A DNA stretch of 64,000 bases, taken from positions 130,914,027 through 130,978,026 of the forward strand of contig OY757023.1 in NCBI GenBank assembly GCA_963580285.1, in the 5' to 3' direction. The DNA comes from Lucinisca nassula. Taxonomy: Eukaryota; Mollusca; Bivalvia; Lucinida; Lucinidae. How positions within the stretch are numbered: position 1 is the first letter of the stretch; each line of letters begins with the position of its first letter. Both the position numbers and the translations under genes were made by a program. Under the pieces are notes generated by a model that made no database searches, had not been told where the DNA came from, and saw only the letters and a list, made by a program, of their open reading frames with translations. Positions 26,201-38,151 of the stretch are shown piece after piece.

Positions 26201-28969
26201 ACCCCATGGCACTTGGGTTAAGGGCGCATCATTTGGCACCAATTATAGGCCGATATCATGAAGTCACCTTTGCACCATTTAGGCACTATCATCCTATTGG
26301 TGTCCCGCCAAAACTTGAGGCCCTTATAACTCGCTTTTGTGTATTGCGATTGAGCTGAAATTTTGCATGCTGCTAGTAGACCTCAGTGCCTAGTGGCTTG
26401 CAAAGTTTTGTGCCGCTACGAAGCGTATCTTGTGAGTTATAAGCCTTCAAACTTCGAGGAAATTAAAGTTTGTGCCTATTTTGCGGGAATACGAAATAAG
26501 ATACAGAAATGCAGCATGTATCCTTCAACAGGCATTTATGTGCCCTACCATCGTGCAAAATCCCGGTAACACTGGGGCACGAGAAAGTGCCGAAATAAAG
26601 GACTCTTTTTTACATTGAGGGCTATGGGAAAAATGAAGAAAACGCCGCTACTCAGCCTAGAGGGCGAATACAATAGCAAGTTTTACACCGTTAGTCCGTC
26701 CCAATAAAGTACGCCCTCGGGCCAAATTACAGATCGCTGCGTACAATAGAGGCCAAGAAAATTGACTTAGAAATTTTGGTGGTCGGCGTGTTGTGGGTAC
26801 GAGAATCTCATTTTGGTCACTTTCACGTAGAAGCATGAAAATGGTGCCAAAACATGCCCATGCGTGTCCAACCAACTCATGAATATTGGAAAATTGTTTC
26901 TCTCAAATAATTTTGGAGATATAAGGGTCCAAAGTTGAAGGAAATTGACCTTTCAAGGGCCATAACTCGAAACTCAATGAAGGCAGACAACTCCCATTTT
27001 ACCCCATGGCACTTGGGTTAAGGGCGCATCATTTGGCACCAATTATAGGCCGATATCATGAAGTCACCTTTGCACCATTTAGGCACTATCATCCTATTGG
27101 TGTCCCGCCAAAACTTGAGGCCCTTATAACTCGCTTTTGTGTATTGCGATTGAGCTGAAATTTTGCATGCTGCTAGTAGACCTCAGTGCCTAGTGGCTTG
27201 CAAAGTTTTGTGCCGCTACGAAGCGTATCTTGTGAGTTATAAGCCTTCAAACTTCGAGGAAATTAAAGTTTGTGCCTATTTTGCGGGAATACGAAATAAG
27301 ATACAGAAATGCAGCATGTATCCTTCAGCAGGCATTTATGTGCCCTACCATCGTGCAAAATCCCGGTAACACTGGGGCACGAGAAAGTGCCGAAATAAAG
27401 GACTCTTTTTTACATTGAGGGCTATGGGAAAAATGAAGAAAACGCCGCTACTCAGCCTAGAGGGCGAATACAATAGCAAGTTTTACACCGTTAGTCCGTC
27501 CCAATAAAGTACGCCCTCGGGCCAAATTACAGATCGCTGCGTACAATAGAGGCCAAGAAAATTGACTTAGAAATTTTGGTGGTCGGCGTGTTGTGGGTAC
27601 GAGAATCTCATTTTGGTCACTTTCACGTAGAAGCATGAAAATGGTGCCAAAACGTGCCCATGCGTGTCCAACCAACTCATGAATATTGGAAAATTGTTTC
27701 TCTCAAATAGTTTTGGAGATATAAGGGTCCAAAGTTGAAGGAAATTGACCTTTCAAGGGCCATAACTCGAAACTCAATGAAGGCAGACAACTCCCATTTT
27801 ACCCCATGGCACTTGGGTTAAGGGCGCATCATTTGGCACCAATTATAGGCCGATATCATGAAGTCACCTTTGCACCATTTAGGCACTATCATCCTATTGG
27901 TGTCCCGCCAAAACTTGAGGCCCTTATAACTCGCTTTTGTGTATTGCGATTGAGCTGAAATTTTGCATGCTGCTAGTAGACCTCAGTGCCTAGTGGCTTG
28001 CAAAGTTTTGTGCCGCTACGAAGCGTATCTTGTGAGTTATAAGCCTTCAAACTTCGAGGAAATTAAAGTTTGTGCCTATTTTGCGGGAATACGAAATAAG
28101 ATACAGAAATGCAGCATGTATCCTTCAACAGGCATTTATGTGCCCTACCATCGTGCAAAATCCCGGTAACACTGGGGCACGAGAAAGTGCCGAAATAAAG
28201 GACTCTTTTTTACATTGAGGGCTATGGGAAAAATGAAGAAAACGCCGCTACTCAGCCTAGAGGGCGAATACAATAGCAAGTTTTACACCGTTAGTCCGTC
28301 CCAATAAAGTACGCCCTCGGGCCAAATTACAGATCGCTGCGTACAATAGAGGCCAAGAAAATTGACTTAGAAATTTTGGTGGTCGGCGTGTTGTGGGTAC
28401 GAGAATCTCATTTTGGTCACTTTCACGTAGAAGCATGAAAATGGTGCCAAAACATGCCCATGCGTGTCCAACCAACTCATGAATATTGGAAAATTGTTTC
28501 TCTCAAATAATTTTGGAGATATAAGGGTCCAAAGTTGAAGGAAATTGACCTTTCAAGGGCCATAACTCGAAACTCAATGAAGGCAGACAACTCCCATTTT
28601 ACCCCATGGCACTTGGGTTAAGGGCGCATCATTTGGCACCAATTATAGGCCGATATCATGAAGTCACCTTTGCACCATTTAGGCACTATCATCCTATTGG
28701 TGTCCCGCCAAAACTTGAGGCCCTTATAACTCGCTTTTGTGTATTGCGATTGAGCTGAAATTTTGCATGCTGCTAGTAGACCTCAGTGCCTAGTGGCTTG
28801 CAAAGTTTTGTGCCGCTACGAAGCGTATCTTGTGAGTTATAAGCCTTCAAACTTCGAGGAAATTAAAGTTTGTGCCTATTTTGCGGGAATACGAAATAAG
28901 ATACAGAAATGCAGCATGTATCCTTCAACAGGCATTTATGTGCCCTACCATCGTGCAAAATCCCGGTAA
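23278..28969. repeat. 1600-bp dimeric higher-order repeat
   Basis: Two linked variants, A at the CATGCCCA site (23654, 25254, 26854, 28454) and A in CAAATAA (23710, 25310, 26910, 28510), recur every 1600 bp, while intervening monomers carry G at both. A third variant (T in TGCCTTTT) accompanies some of them at 23278 and 24878. The same linked pair reappears outside the regular block at 30854/30910 and 34054/34110. The unit here is a dimer. Confidence 0.8.
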
Positions 28970-30477
28970 CACTGGGGCACGAGAAAGTGCCGAAATAAAG
29001 GACTCTTTTTTACATTGAGGGCTATGGGAAAAATGAAGAAAACGCCGCTACTCAGCCTAGAGGGCGAATACAATAGCAAGTTTTACACCGTTAGTCCGTC
29101 CCAATAAAGTACGCCCTCGGGCCAAATTACAGATCGCTGCGTACAATAGAGGCCAAGAAAATTGACTTAGAAATTTTGGTGGTCGGCGTGTTGTGGGTAC
29201 GAGAATCTCATTTTGGTCACTTTCACGTAGAAGCATGAAAATGGTGCCAAAACGTGCCCATGCGTGTCCAACCAACTCATGAATATTGGAAAATTGTTTC
29301 TCTCAAATAGTTTTGGAGATATAAGGGTCCAAAGTTGAAGGAAATTGACCTTTCAAGGGCCATAACTCGAAACTCAATGAAGGCAGACAACTCCCATTTT
29401 ACCCCATGGCACTTGGGTTAAGGGCGCATCATTTGGCACCAATTATAGGCCGATATCATGAAGTCACCTTTGCACCATTTAGGCACTATCATCCTATTGG
29501 TGTCCCGCCAAAACTTGAGGCCCTTATAACTCGCTTTTGTGTATTGCGATTGAGCTGAAATTTTGCATGCTGCTAGTAGACCTCAGTGCCTAGTGGCTTG
29601 CAAAGTTTTGTGCCGCTACGAAGCGTATCTTGTGAGTTATAAGCCTTCAAACTTCGAGGAAATTAAAGTTTGTGCCTATTTTGCGGGAATACGAAATAAG
29701 ATACAGAAATGCAGCATGTATCCTTCAACAGGCATTTATGTGCCCTACCATCGTACAAAATCCCGGTAACACTGGGGCACGAGAAAGTGCCGAAATAAAG
29801 GACTCTTTTTTACATTGAGGGCTATGGGAAAAATGAAGAAAACGCCGCTACTCAGCCTAGAGGGCGAATACAATAGCAAGTTTTACACCGTTAGTCCGTC
29901 CCAATAAAGTACGCCCTCGGGCCAAATTACAGATCGCTGCGTACAATAGAGGCCAAGAAAATTGACTTAGAAATTTTGGTGGTCGGCGTGTTGTGGGTAC
30001 GAGAATCTCATTTTGGTCACTTTCACGTAGAAGCATGAAAATGGTGCCAAAACGTGCCCATGCGTGTCCAACCAACTCATGAATATTGGAAAATTGTTTC
30101 TCTCAAATAGTTTTGGAGATATAAGGGTCCAAAGTTGAAGGAAATTGACCTTTCAAGGGCCATAACTCGAAACTCAATGAAGGCAGACAACTCCCATTTT
30201 ACCCCATGGCACTTGGGTTAAGGGCGCATCATTTGGCACCAATTATAGGCCGATATCATGAAGTCACCTTTGCACCATTTAGGCACTATCATCCTATTGG
30301 TGTCCCGCCAAAACTTGAGGCCCTTATAACTCGCTTTTGTGTATTGCGATTGAGCTGAAATTTTGCATGCTGCTAGTAGACCTCAGTGCCTAGTGGCTTG
30401 CAAAATTTTGTGCCGCTACGAAGCGTATCTTGTGAGTTATAAGCCTTCAAACTTCGAGGAAATTAAAGTTTGTGCCT

Positions 30478-33400
30478 TTTTTGCGGGAATACGAAATAAG
30501 ATACAGAAATGCAGCATGTATCCTTCAACAGGCATTTATGTGCCCTACCATCGTGCAAAATCCCGGTAACACTGGGGCACGAGAAAGTGCCGAAATAAAG
30601 GACTCTTTTTTACATTGAGGGCTATGGGAAAAATGAAGAAAACGCCGCTACTCAGCCTAGAGGGCGAATACAATAGCAAGTTTTACACCGTTAGTCCGTC
30701 CCAATAAAGTACGCCCTCGGGCCAAATTACAGATCGCTGCGTACAATAGAGGCCAAGAAAATTGACTTAGAAATTTTGGTGGTCGGCGTGTTGTGGGTAC
30801 GAGAATCTCATTTTGGTCACTTTCACGTAGAAGCATGAAAATGGTGCCAAAACATGCCCATGCGTGTCCAACCAACTCATGAATATTGGAAAATTGTTTC
30901 TCTCAAATAATTTTGGAGATATAAGGGTCCAAAGTTGAAGGAAATTGACCTTTCAAGGGCCATAACTCGAAACTCAATGAAGGCAGACAACTCCCATTTT
31001 ACCCCATGGCACTTGGGTTAAGGGCGCATCATTTGGCACCAATTATAGGCCGATATCATGAAGTCACCTTTGCACCATTTAGGCACTATCATCCTATTGG
31101 TGTCCCGCCAAAACTTGAGGCCCTTATAACTCGCTTTTGTGTATTGCGATTGAGCTGAAATTTTGCATGCTGCTAGTAGACCTCAGTGCCTAGTGGCTTG
31201 CAAAGTTTTGTGCCGCTACGAAGCGTATCTTGTGAGTTATAAGCCTTCAAACTTCGAGGAAATTAAAGTTTGTGCCTATTTTGCGGGAATACGAAATAAG
31301 ATACAGAAATGCAGCATGTATCCTTCAGCAGGCATTTATGTGCCCTACCATCGTGCAAAATCCCGGTAACACTGGGGCACGAGAAAGTGCCGAAATAAAG
31401 GACTCTTTTTTACATTGAGGGCTATGGGAAAAATGAAGAAAACGCCGCTACTCAGCCTAGAGGGCGAATACAATAGCAAGTTTTACACCGTTAGTCCGTC
31501 CCAATAAAGTACGCCCTCGGGCCAAATTACAGATCGCTGCGTACAATAGAGGCCAAGAAAATTGACTTAGAAATTTTGGTGGTCGGCGTGTTGTGGGTAC
31601 GAGAATCTCATTTTGGTCACTTTCACGTAGAAGCATGAAAATGGTGCCAAAACGTGCCCATGCGTGTCCAACCAACTCATGAATATTGGAAAATTGTTTC
31701 TCTCAAATAGTTTTGGAGATATAAGGGTCCAAAGTTGAAGGAAATTGACCTTTCAAGGGCCATAACTCGAAACTCAATGAAGGCAGACAACTCCCATTTT
31801 ACCCCATGGCACTTGGGTTAAGGGCGCATCATTTGGCACCAATTATAGGCCGATATCATGAAGTCACCTTTGCACCATTTAGGCACTATCATCCTATTGG
31901 TGTCCCGCCAAAACTTGAGGCCCTTATAACTCGCTTTTGTGTATTGCGATTGAGCTGAAATTTTGCATGCTGCTAGTAGACCTCAGTGCCTAGTGGCTTG
32001 CAAAGTTTTGTGCCGCTACGAAGCGTATCTTGTGAGTTATAAGCCTTCAAACTTCGAGGAAATTAAAGTTTGTGCCTATTTTGCGGGAATACGAAATAAG
32101 ATACAGAAATGCAGCATGTATCCTTCAACAGGCATTTATGTGCCCTACCATCGTGCAAAATCCCGGTAACACTGGGGCACGAGAAAGTGCCGAAATAAAG
32201 GACTCTTTTTTACATTGAGGGCTATGGGAAAAATGAAGAAAACGCCGCTACTCAGCCTAGAGGGCGAATACAATAGCAAGTTTTACACCGTTAGTCCGTC
32301 CCAATAAAGTACGCCCTCGGGCCAAATTACAGATCGCTGCGTACAATAGATGCCAAGAAAATTGACTTAGAAATTTTGGTGGTCGGCGTGTTGTGGGTAC
32401 GAGAATCTCATTTTGGTCACTTTCACGTAGAAGCATGAAAATGGTGCCAAAACGTGCCCATGCGTGTCCAACCAACTCATGAATATTGGAAAATTGTTTC
32501 TCTCAAATAGTTTTGGAGATATAAGGGTCCAAAGTTGAAGGAAATTGACCTTTCAAGGGCCATAACTCGAAACTCAATGAAGGCAGACAACTCCCATTTT
32601 ACCCCATGGCACTTGGGTTAAGGGCGCATCATTTGGCACCAATTATAGGCCGATATCATGAAGTCACCTTTGCACCATTTAGGCACTATCATCCTATTGG
32701 TGTCCCGCCAAAACTTGAGGCCCTTATAACTCGCTTTTGTGTATTGCGATTGAGCTGAAATTTTGCATGCTGCTAGTAGACCTCAGTGCCTAGTGGCTTG
32801 CAAAATTTTGTGCCGCTACGAAGCGTATCTTGTGAGTTATAAGCCTTCAAACTTCGAGGAAATTAAAGTTTGTGCCTATTTTGCGGGAATACGAAATAAG
32901 ATACAGAAATGCAGCATGTATCCTTCAACAGGCATTTATGTGCCCTACCATCGTGCAAAATCCCGGTAACACTGGGGCACGAGAAAGTGCCGAAATAAAG
33001 GACTCTTTTTTACATTGAGGGCTATGGGAAAAATGAAGAAAACGCCGCTACTCAGCCTAGAGGGCGAATACAATAGCAAGTTTTACACCGTTAGTCCGTC
33101 CCAATAAAGTACGCCCTCGGGCCAAATTACAGATCGCTGCGTACAATAGAGGCCAAGAAAATTGACTTAGAAATTTTGGTGGTCGGCGTGTTGTGGGTAC
33201 GAGAATCTCATTTTGGTCACTTTCACGTAGAAGCATGAAAATGGTGCCAAAACGTGCCCATGCGTGTCCAACCAACTCATGAATATTGGAAAATTGTTTC
33301 TCTCAAATAGTTTTGGAGATATAAGGGTCCAAAGTTGAAGGAAATTGACCTTTCAAGGGCCATAACTCGAAACTCAATGAAGGCAGACAACTCCCATTTT

Positions 33401-34110
33401 ACCCCATGGCACTTGGGTTAAGGGCGCATCATTTGGCACCAATTATAGGCCGATATCATGAAGTCACCTTTGCACCATTTAGGCACTATCATCCTATTGG
33501 TGTCCCGCCAAAACTTGAGGCCCTTATAACTCGCTTTTGTGTATTGCGATTGAGCTGAAATTTTGCATGCTGCTAGTAGACCTCAGTGCCTAGTGGCTTG
33601 CAAAATTTTGTGCCGCTACGAAGCGTATCTTGTGAGTTATAAGCCTTCAAACTTCGAGGAAATTAAAGTTTGTGCCTTTTTTGCGGGAATACGAAATAAG
33701 ATACAGAAATGCAGCATGTATCCTTCAACAGGCATTTATGTGCCCTACCATCGTGCAAAATCCCGGTAACACTGGGGCACGAGAAAGTGCCGAAATAAAG
33801 GACTCTTTTTTACATTGAGGGCTATGGGAAAAATGAAGAAAACGCCGCTACTCAGCCTAGAGGGCGAATACAATAGCAAGTTTTACACCGTTAGTCCGTC
33901 CCAATAAAGTACGCCCTCGGGCCAAATTACAGATCGCTGCGTACAATAGAGGCCAAGAAAATTGACTTAGAAATTTTGGTGGTCGGCGTGTTGTGGGTAC
34001 GAGAATCTCATTTTGGTCACTTTCACGTAGAAGCATGAAAATGGTGCCAAAACATGCCCATGCGTGTCCAACCAACTCATGAATATTGGAAAATTGTTTC
34101 TCTCAAATAA
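30478..34110. repeat. Dispersed copies of the 23-29 kb dimer haplotype
   Basis: Monomers at about 30.4-30.9 kb and 33.6-34.1 kb carry all three variants of the 23.2-23.7 kb monomer (30478/30854/30910 and 33678/34054/34110). A separate rare variant (G in TCCTTCAGCA) links 27328 and 31328, exactly 4000 bp or five monomers apart. The surrounding monomers are near consensus. Several overlapping exchange events of different lengths are the simplest explanation. Confidence 0.65.
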
Positions 34111-36366
34111 TTTTGGAGATATAAGGGTCCAAAGTTGAAGGAAATTGACCTTTCAAGGGCCATAACTCGAAACTCAATGAAGGCAGACAACTCCCATTTT
34201 ACCCCATGGCACTTGGGTTAAGGGCGCATCATTTGGCACCAATTATAGGCCGATATCATGAAGTCACCTTTGCACCATTTAGGCACTATCATCCTATTGG
34301 TGTCCCGCCAAAACTTGAGGCCCTTATAACTCGCTTTTGTGTATTGCGATTGAGCTGAAATTTTGCATGCTGCTAGTAGACCTCAGTGCCTAGTGGCTTG
34401 CAAAGTTTTGTGCCGCTACGAAGCGTATCTTGTGAGTTATAAGCCTTCAAACTTCGAGGAAATTAAAGTTTGTGCCTATTTTGCGGGAATACGAAATAAG
34501 ATACAGAAATGCAGCATGTATCCTTCAACAGGCATTTATGTGCCCTACCATCGTGCAAAATCCCGGTAACACTGGGGCACGAGAAAGTGCCGAAATAAAG
34601 GACTCTTTTTTACATTGAGGGCTATGGGAAAAATGAAGAAAACGCCGCTACTCAGCCTAGAGGGCGAATACAATAGCAAGTTTTACACCGTTAGTCCGTC
34701 CCAATAAAGTACGCCCTCGGGCCAAATTACAGATCGCTGCGTACAATAGAGGCCAAGAAAATTGACTTAGAAATTTTGGTGGTCGGCGTGTTGTGGGTAC
34801 GAGAATCTCATTTTGGTCACTTTCACGTAGAAGCATGAAAATGGTGCCAAAACGTGCCCATGCGTGTCCAACCAACTCATGAATATTGGAAAATTGTTTC
34901 TCTCAAATAGTTTTGGAGATATAAGGGTCCAAAGTTGAAGGAAATTGACCTTTCAAGGGCCATAACTCGAAACTCAATGAAGGCAGACAACTCCCATTTT
35001 ACCCCATGGCACTTGGGTTAAGGGCGCATCATTTGGCACCAATTATAGGCCGATATCATGAAGTCACCTTTGCACCATTTAGGCACTATCATCCTATTGG
35101 TGTCCCGCCAAAACTTGAGGCCCTTATAACTCGCTTTTGTGTATTGCGATTGAGCTGAAATTTTGCATGCTGCTAGTAGACCTCAGTGCCTAGTGGCTTG
35201 CAAAGTTTTGTGCCGCTACGAAGCGTATCTTGTGAGTTATAAGCCTTCAAACTTCGAGGAAATTAAAGTTTGTGCCTATTTTGCGGGAATACGAAATAAG
35301 ATACAGAAATGCAGCATGTATCCTTCAACAGGCATTTATGTGCCCTACCATCGTGCAAAATCCCGGTAACACTGGGGCACGAGAAAGTGCCGAAATAAAG
35401 GACTCTTTTTTACATTGAGGGCTATGGGAAAAATGAAGAAAACGCCGCTACTCAGCCTAGAGGGCGAATACAATAGCAAGTTTTACACCGTTAGTCCGTC
35501 CCAATAAAGTACGCCCTCGGGCCAAATTACAGATCGCTGCGTACAATAGAGGCCAAGAAAATTGACTTAGAAATTTTGGTGGTCGGCGTGTTGTGGGTAC
35601 GAGAATCTCATTTTGGTCACTTTCACGTAGAAGCATGAAAATGGTGCCAAAACGTGCCCATGCGTGTCCAACCAACTCATGAATATTGGAAAATTGTTTC
35701 TCTCAAATAGTTTTGGAGATATAAGGGTCCAAAGTTGAAGGAAATTGACCTTTCAAGGGCCATAACTCGAAACTCAATGAAGGCAGACAACTCCCATTTT
35801 ACCCCATGGCACTTGGGTTAAGGGCGCATCATTTGGCACCAATTATAGGCCGATATCATGAAGTCACCTTTGCACCATTTAGGCACTATCATCCTATTGG
35901 TGTCCCGCCAAAACTTGAGGCCCTTATAACTCGCTTTTGTGTATTGCGATTGAGCTGAAATTTTGCATGCTGCTAGTAGACCTCAGTGCCTAGTGGCTTG
36001 CAAAATTTTGTGCCGCTACGAAGCGTATCTTGTGAGTTATAAGCCTTCAAACTTCGAGGAAATTAAAGTTTGTGCCTATTTTGCGGGAATACGAAATAAG
36101 ATACAGAAATGCAGCATGTATCCTTCAACAGGCATTTATGTGCCCTACCATCGTGCAAAATCCCGGTAACACTGGGGCACGAGAAAGTGCCGAAATAAAG
36201 GACTCTTTTTTACATTGAGGGCTATGGGAAAAATGAAGAAAACGCCGCTACTCAGCCTAGAGGGCGAATACAATAGCAAGTTTTACACCGTTAGTCCGTC
36301 CCAATAAAGTACGCCCTCGGGCCAAATTACAGATCGCTGCGTACAATAGAGGCCAAGAAAATTGAT

Positions 36367-37062
36367 TTAATTGATTTATTAAATATTGATAATACCTATT
36401 TTGATGGTTTGATCAGTCAGATTTACCCCCTAGAACTTCAGTTAAATAAAGCAAATTCTTCTGATACCGAGGCCCCGTTTTTGGATTTACATCTGTCTAT
36501 TGTAGATGGATTTGTTTCGTGCAAAATTTATGATAAACGCGATGACTTTGATTTTGAGATTGTAAATTTTCCTTTTTTGGATGGTGATGTTCCTCGTGCG
36601 CCATCCTATGGCGTTTATATTTCGCAATTAATTCGATTTGCTAGAGTGTGTAGTCATGTAACTGACTTCAACACTCGTAATAAATTATTAACGGCTAAAC
36701 TCCTTAATCAGGGTTATCGGTACCATAAACTACGCAAAGCCTTTTCAAAATTTTATAGACGCCATTCTGATTTAATTTCAAAATTCAATATTGGACTTAA
36801 ATCTCTTCTGCAACAAGGTCTATCGGAACCCGAATTTTATGGTGACTTAGCATATAAATTCAGAAAAATATATAACCGCAATGACTTCAGCGCCCAATTT
36901 CGTAAAATCATTCTTCGATATAAAAAGATTGGGTACAACATGGATATTATACGACAGACTGCATGCATGGTAGTTAACCCAATCACGGTTGGCAACTTTG
37001 CTTCCCTCTTTAATTGCACGCCGGTGGGTCAGGCCTCAGATTCTATGACGGCTCCAACGTAA
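36367..37062 (+). pseudogene. Reverse transcriptase C-terminal fragment, Penelope-like or related retroelement
   Basis: A single open frame of 231 codons runs from the left junction to TAA at 37060-37062. No internal ATG makes a convincing start, because the fragment is the tail of a longer protein. It opens with DLLNIDN-type residues, which I recall following the catalytic D-D pair of this RT group, so the finger and most of the palm domain are missing. Counting from the TTG at 36409, it shows FLDLHLSI at 24-31, KIYDKRDDFDF at 39-49, PRAPSYGVYISQLIR at 62-76 and a basic helical stretch around 98-119 (LLNQGYRYHKLRKAFSKFYR), the layout of the region after the catalytic motif and thumb in Penelope-type reverse transcriptases. 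It ends about 30 residues past a conserved CMVVNPITVG block with no GIY-YIG endonuclease domain. This could mean an element lacking a C-terminal endonuclease, one with the endonuclease at the N-terminus, or a different non-LTR group. The absence of stops suggests a fairly young insertion. It cannot be active alone. Confidence 0.75.
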
Positions 37063-37352
37063 AGGCTTATTGAAAATTAGAGAGATAATGTCGGTTGGTG
37101 CCTGATGCTCTGTCTCTGGTCGGGCTCATCGGAGTCTAACTGTTGGTTTTCTTTTGCTCCAGCATTTCAGTGGTTTCTTGCTGTCGAGTCCTCACCGTTG
37201 TCTCACCTCTGTGGTTCTTTGATTTTTGTGTTCACGGGGGTGTTGCACTGATGAGTTAGGAGGCCTTCATGCGGACTGAACAAATTATTTGTCTAAATCG
37301 CGACGGAAGTAAGGGCGAGGATTGTGGCCACGTAAAATCGATTTAAGCCCCC

Positions 37353-37371
37353 CAGTGGAAATCTTCCACTG
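37353..37371. repeat. Perfect 8-bp hairpin in retroelement tail
   Basis: CAGTGGAA at 37353-37360 pairs with TTCCACTG at 37364-37371 across a 3-base loop (ATC), preceded by a run of C. Compact stem-loops in the 3' region of retroelement RNAs can be recognised by the element's reverse transcriptase; that role is only an inference here. Confidence 0.7.
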
Positions 37372-37459
37372 ACCGTTCCAAGGCGGCTCTTCTGTGGCGA
37401 TTTATTTATGTTGTTGTTTGTTACTTACTGTGTGTATCACTTGTGTCTTTTGGTTTTGG

Positions 37460-37475
37460 ATGGCCATATGGCCAT
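37460..37475. repeat. Perfect 16-bp palindrome
   Basis: ATGGCCATATGGCCAT reads the same on both strands. It lies in the T/G-rich tail of the retroelement insertion. No function is known to me; it could be a protein-binding dyad or chance. Confidence 0.7.
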
Positions 37476-38151
37476 TTTGTGGGAAAGTAACTGTCCTTAT
37501 GGCCTTCCTTTGTTTAGGTTTCCATTATGGTCTGGTCGCTTAATGTTTGTATTTCTTTCCCTTTGGTGTCTTTTATGGGTGGAGTAAGTTAATTGTATCA
37601 ATTCCTGATCTTTGTTTTACTTCTACTTAGAAATTTTGGTGGTCGGCGTGTTGTTGGTACGAGAATCTCATTTTGGTCACTTTCACGTAGAAGCATGAAA
37701 ATGGTGCCAAAACGTGCCCATGCGTGTCCAACCAACTCATGAATATTGGAAAATTGTTTCTCTCAAATAGTTTTGGAGATATAAGGGTCCAAAGTTGAAG
37801 GAAATTGACCTTTCAAGGGCCATAACTCGAAACTCAATGAAGGCAGACAACTCCCATTTTACCCCATGGCACTTGGGTTAAGGGCGCATCATTTGGCACC
37901 AATTATAGGCCGATATCATGAAGTCACCTTTGCACCATTTAGGCACTATCATCCTATTGGTGTCCCGCCAAAACTTGAGGCCCTTATAACTCGCTTTTGT
38001 GTATTGCGATTGAGCTGAAATTTTGCATGCTGCTAGTAGACCTCAGTGCCTAGTGGCTTGCAAAATTTTGTGCCGCTACGAAGCGTATCTTGTGAGTTAT
38101 AAGCCTTCAAACTTCGAGGAAATTAAAGTTTGTGCCTATTTTGCGGGAATA

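Larger units (their letters stand above)
1..36365. repeat. Satellite array, block 1 (about 45.5 monomers of 800 bp)
   Basis: The same 800-bp sequence recurs head to tail with very few substitutions per monomer. Equivalent sites fall at 800-bp steps (for example the TTGCATGCTGCTAG site at 764, 1564, 2364, 3164). Only two indels disturb the period: one extra base near 5531-5541 and a 2-base loss near 6058. The array begins mid-monomer, so it continues beyond the window. Monomers differ mainly by single substitutions, and many of these are shared between non-adjacent monomers, which shows block-wise copying. The block ends at 36365, within the monomer, where a retroelement interrupts it. No gene is seen in it. 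Function is unknown; long homogeneous arrays like this are often centromeric, pericentromeric or subtelomeric, but nothing here decides which. Confidence 0.98.
36366..37625 (+). mobile_element. 5'-truncated retroelement insertion (Penelope-like or related)
   Basis: This 1260-bp segment is unrelated to the satellite and interrupts one monomer without loss of satellite bases: the monomer stops after ATTGA at 36365 and resumes with CTTAG at 37626, and the array register shifts by exactly 1260 bp. It holds the 3' portion of a reverse-transcriptase frame (36367-37062) followed by about 560 bp of T- and G-rich non-coding sequence. There is no target-site duplication beyond one ambiguous A. The left junction carries a perfect 9-bp direct repeat (ATTGATTTA at 36361-36369 and 36370-36378). 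No poly(A) or simple-repeat tail is seen at the right edge, so the 3' end may also be incomplete. Strong 5' truncation fits target-primed reverse transcription. Confidence 0.85.
37063..37625 (+). other. 3' non-coding tail of the retroelement
   Basis: This part of the insertion has no sizeable open frame. It is T- and G-rich on the plus strand, especially from 37380 on. It contains a perfect hairpin (37353-37371), a perfect 16-bp palindrome (37460-37475) and a small inverted pair ACAAAT-T-ATTTGT (37280-37292). It includes an isolated CTGATGAG octamer at 37248-37255, but I find no matching GAAA-containing arm to complete a hammerhead ribozyme. It ends directly against satellite sequence. Confidence 0.6.

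Noticed and set aside
36837..37019. 60-codon minus-strand frame inside the retroelement
   Set aside because: It lies antisense to the reverse-transcriptase frame and has no independent support; it is a shadow.
37248..37255. CTGATGAG octamer as part of a hammerhead ribozyme in the retroelement tail
   Set aside because: Penelope-like elements can carry hammerhead ribozymes, but no paired arm with GAAA and a closing stem follows at a suitable distance. Only half of the core is present.
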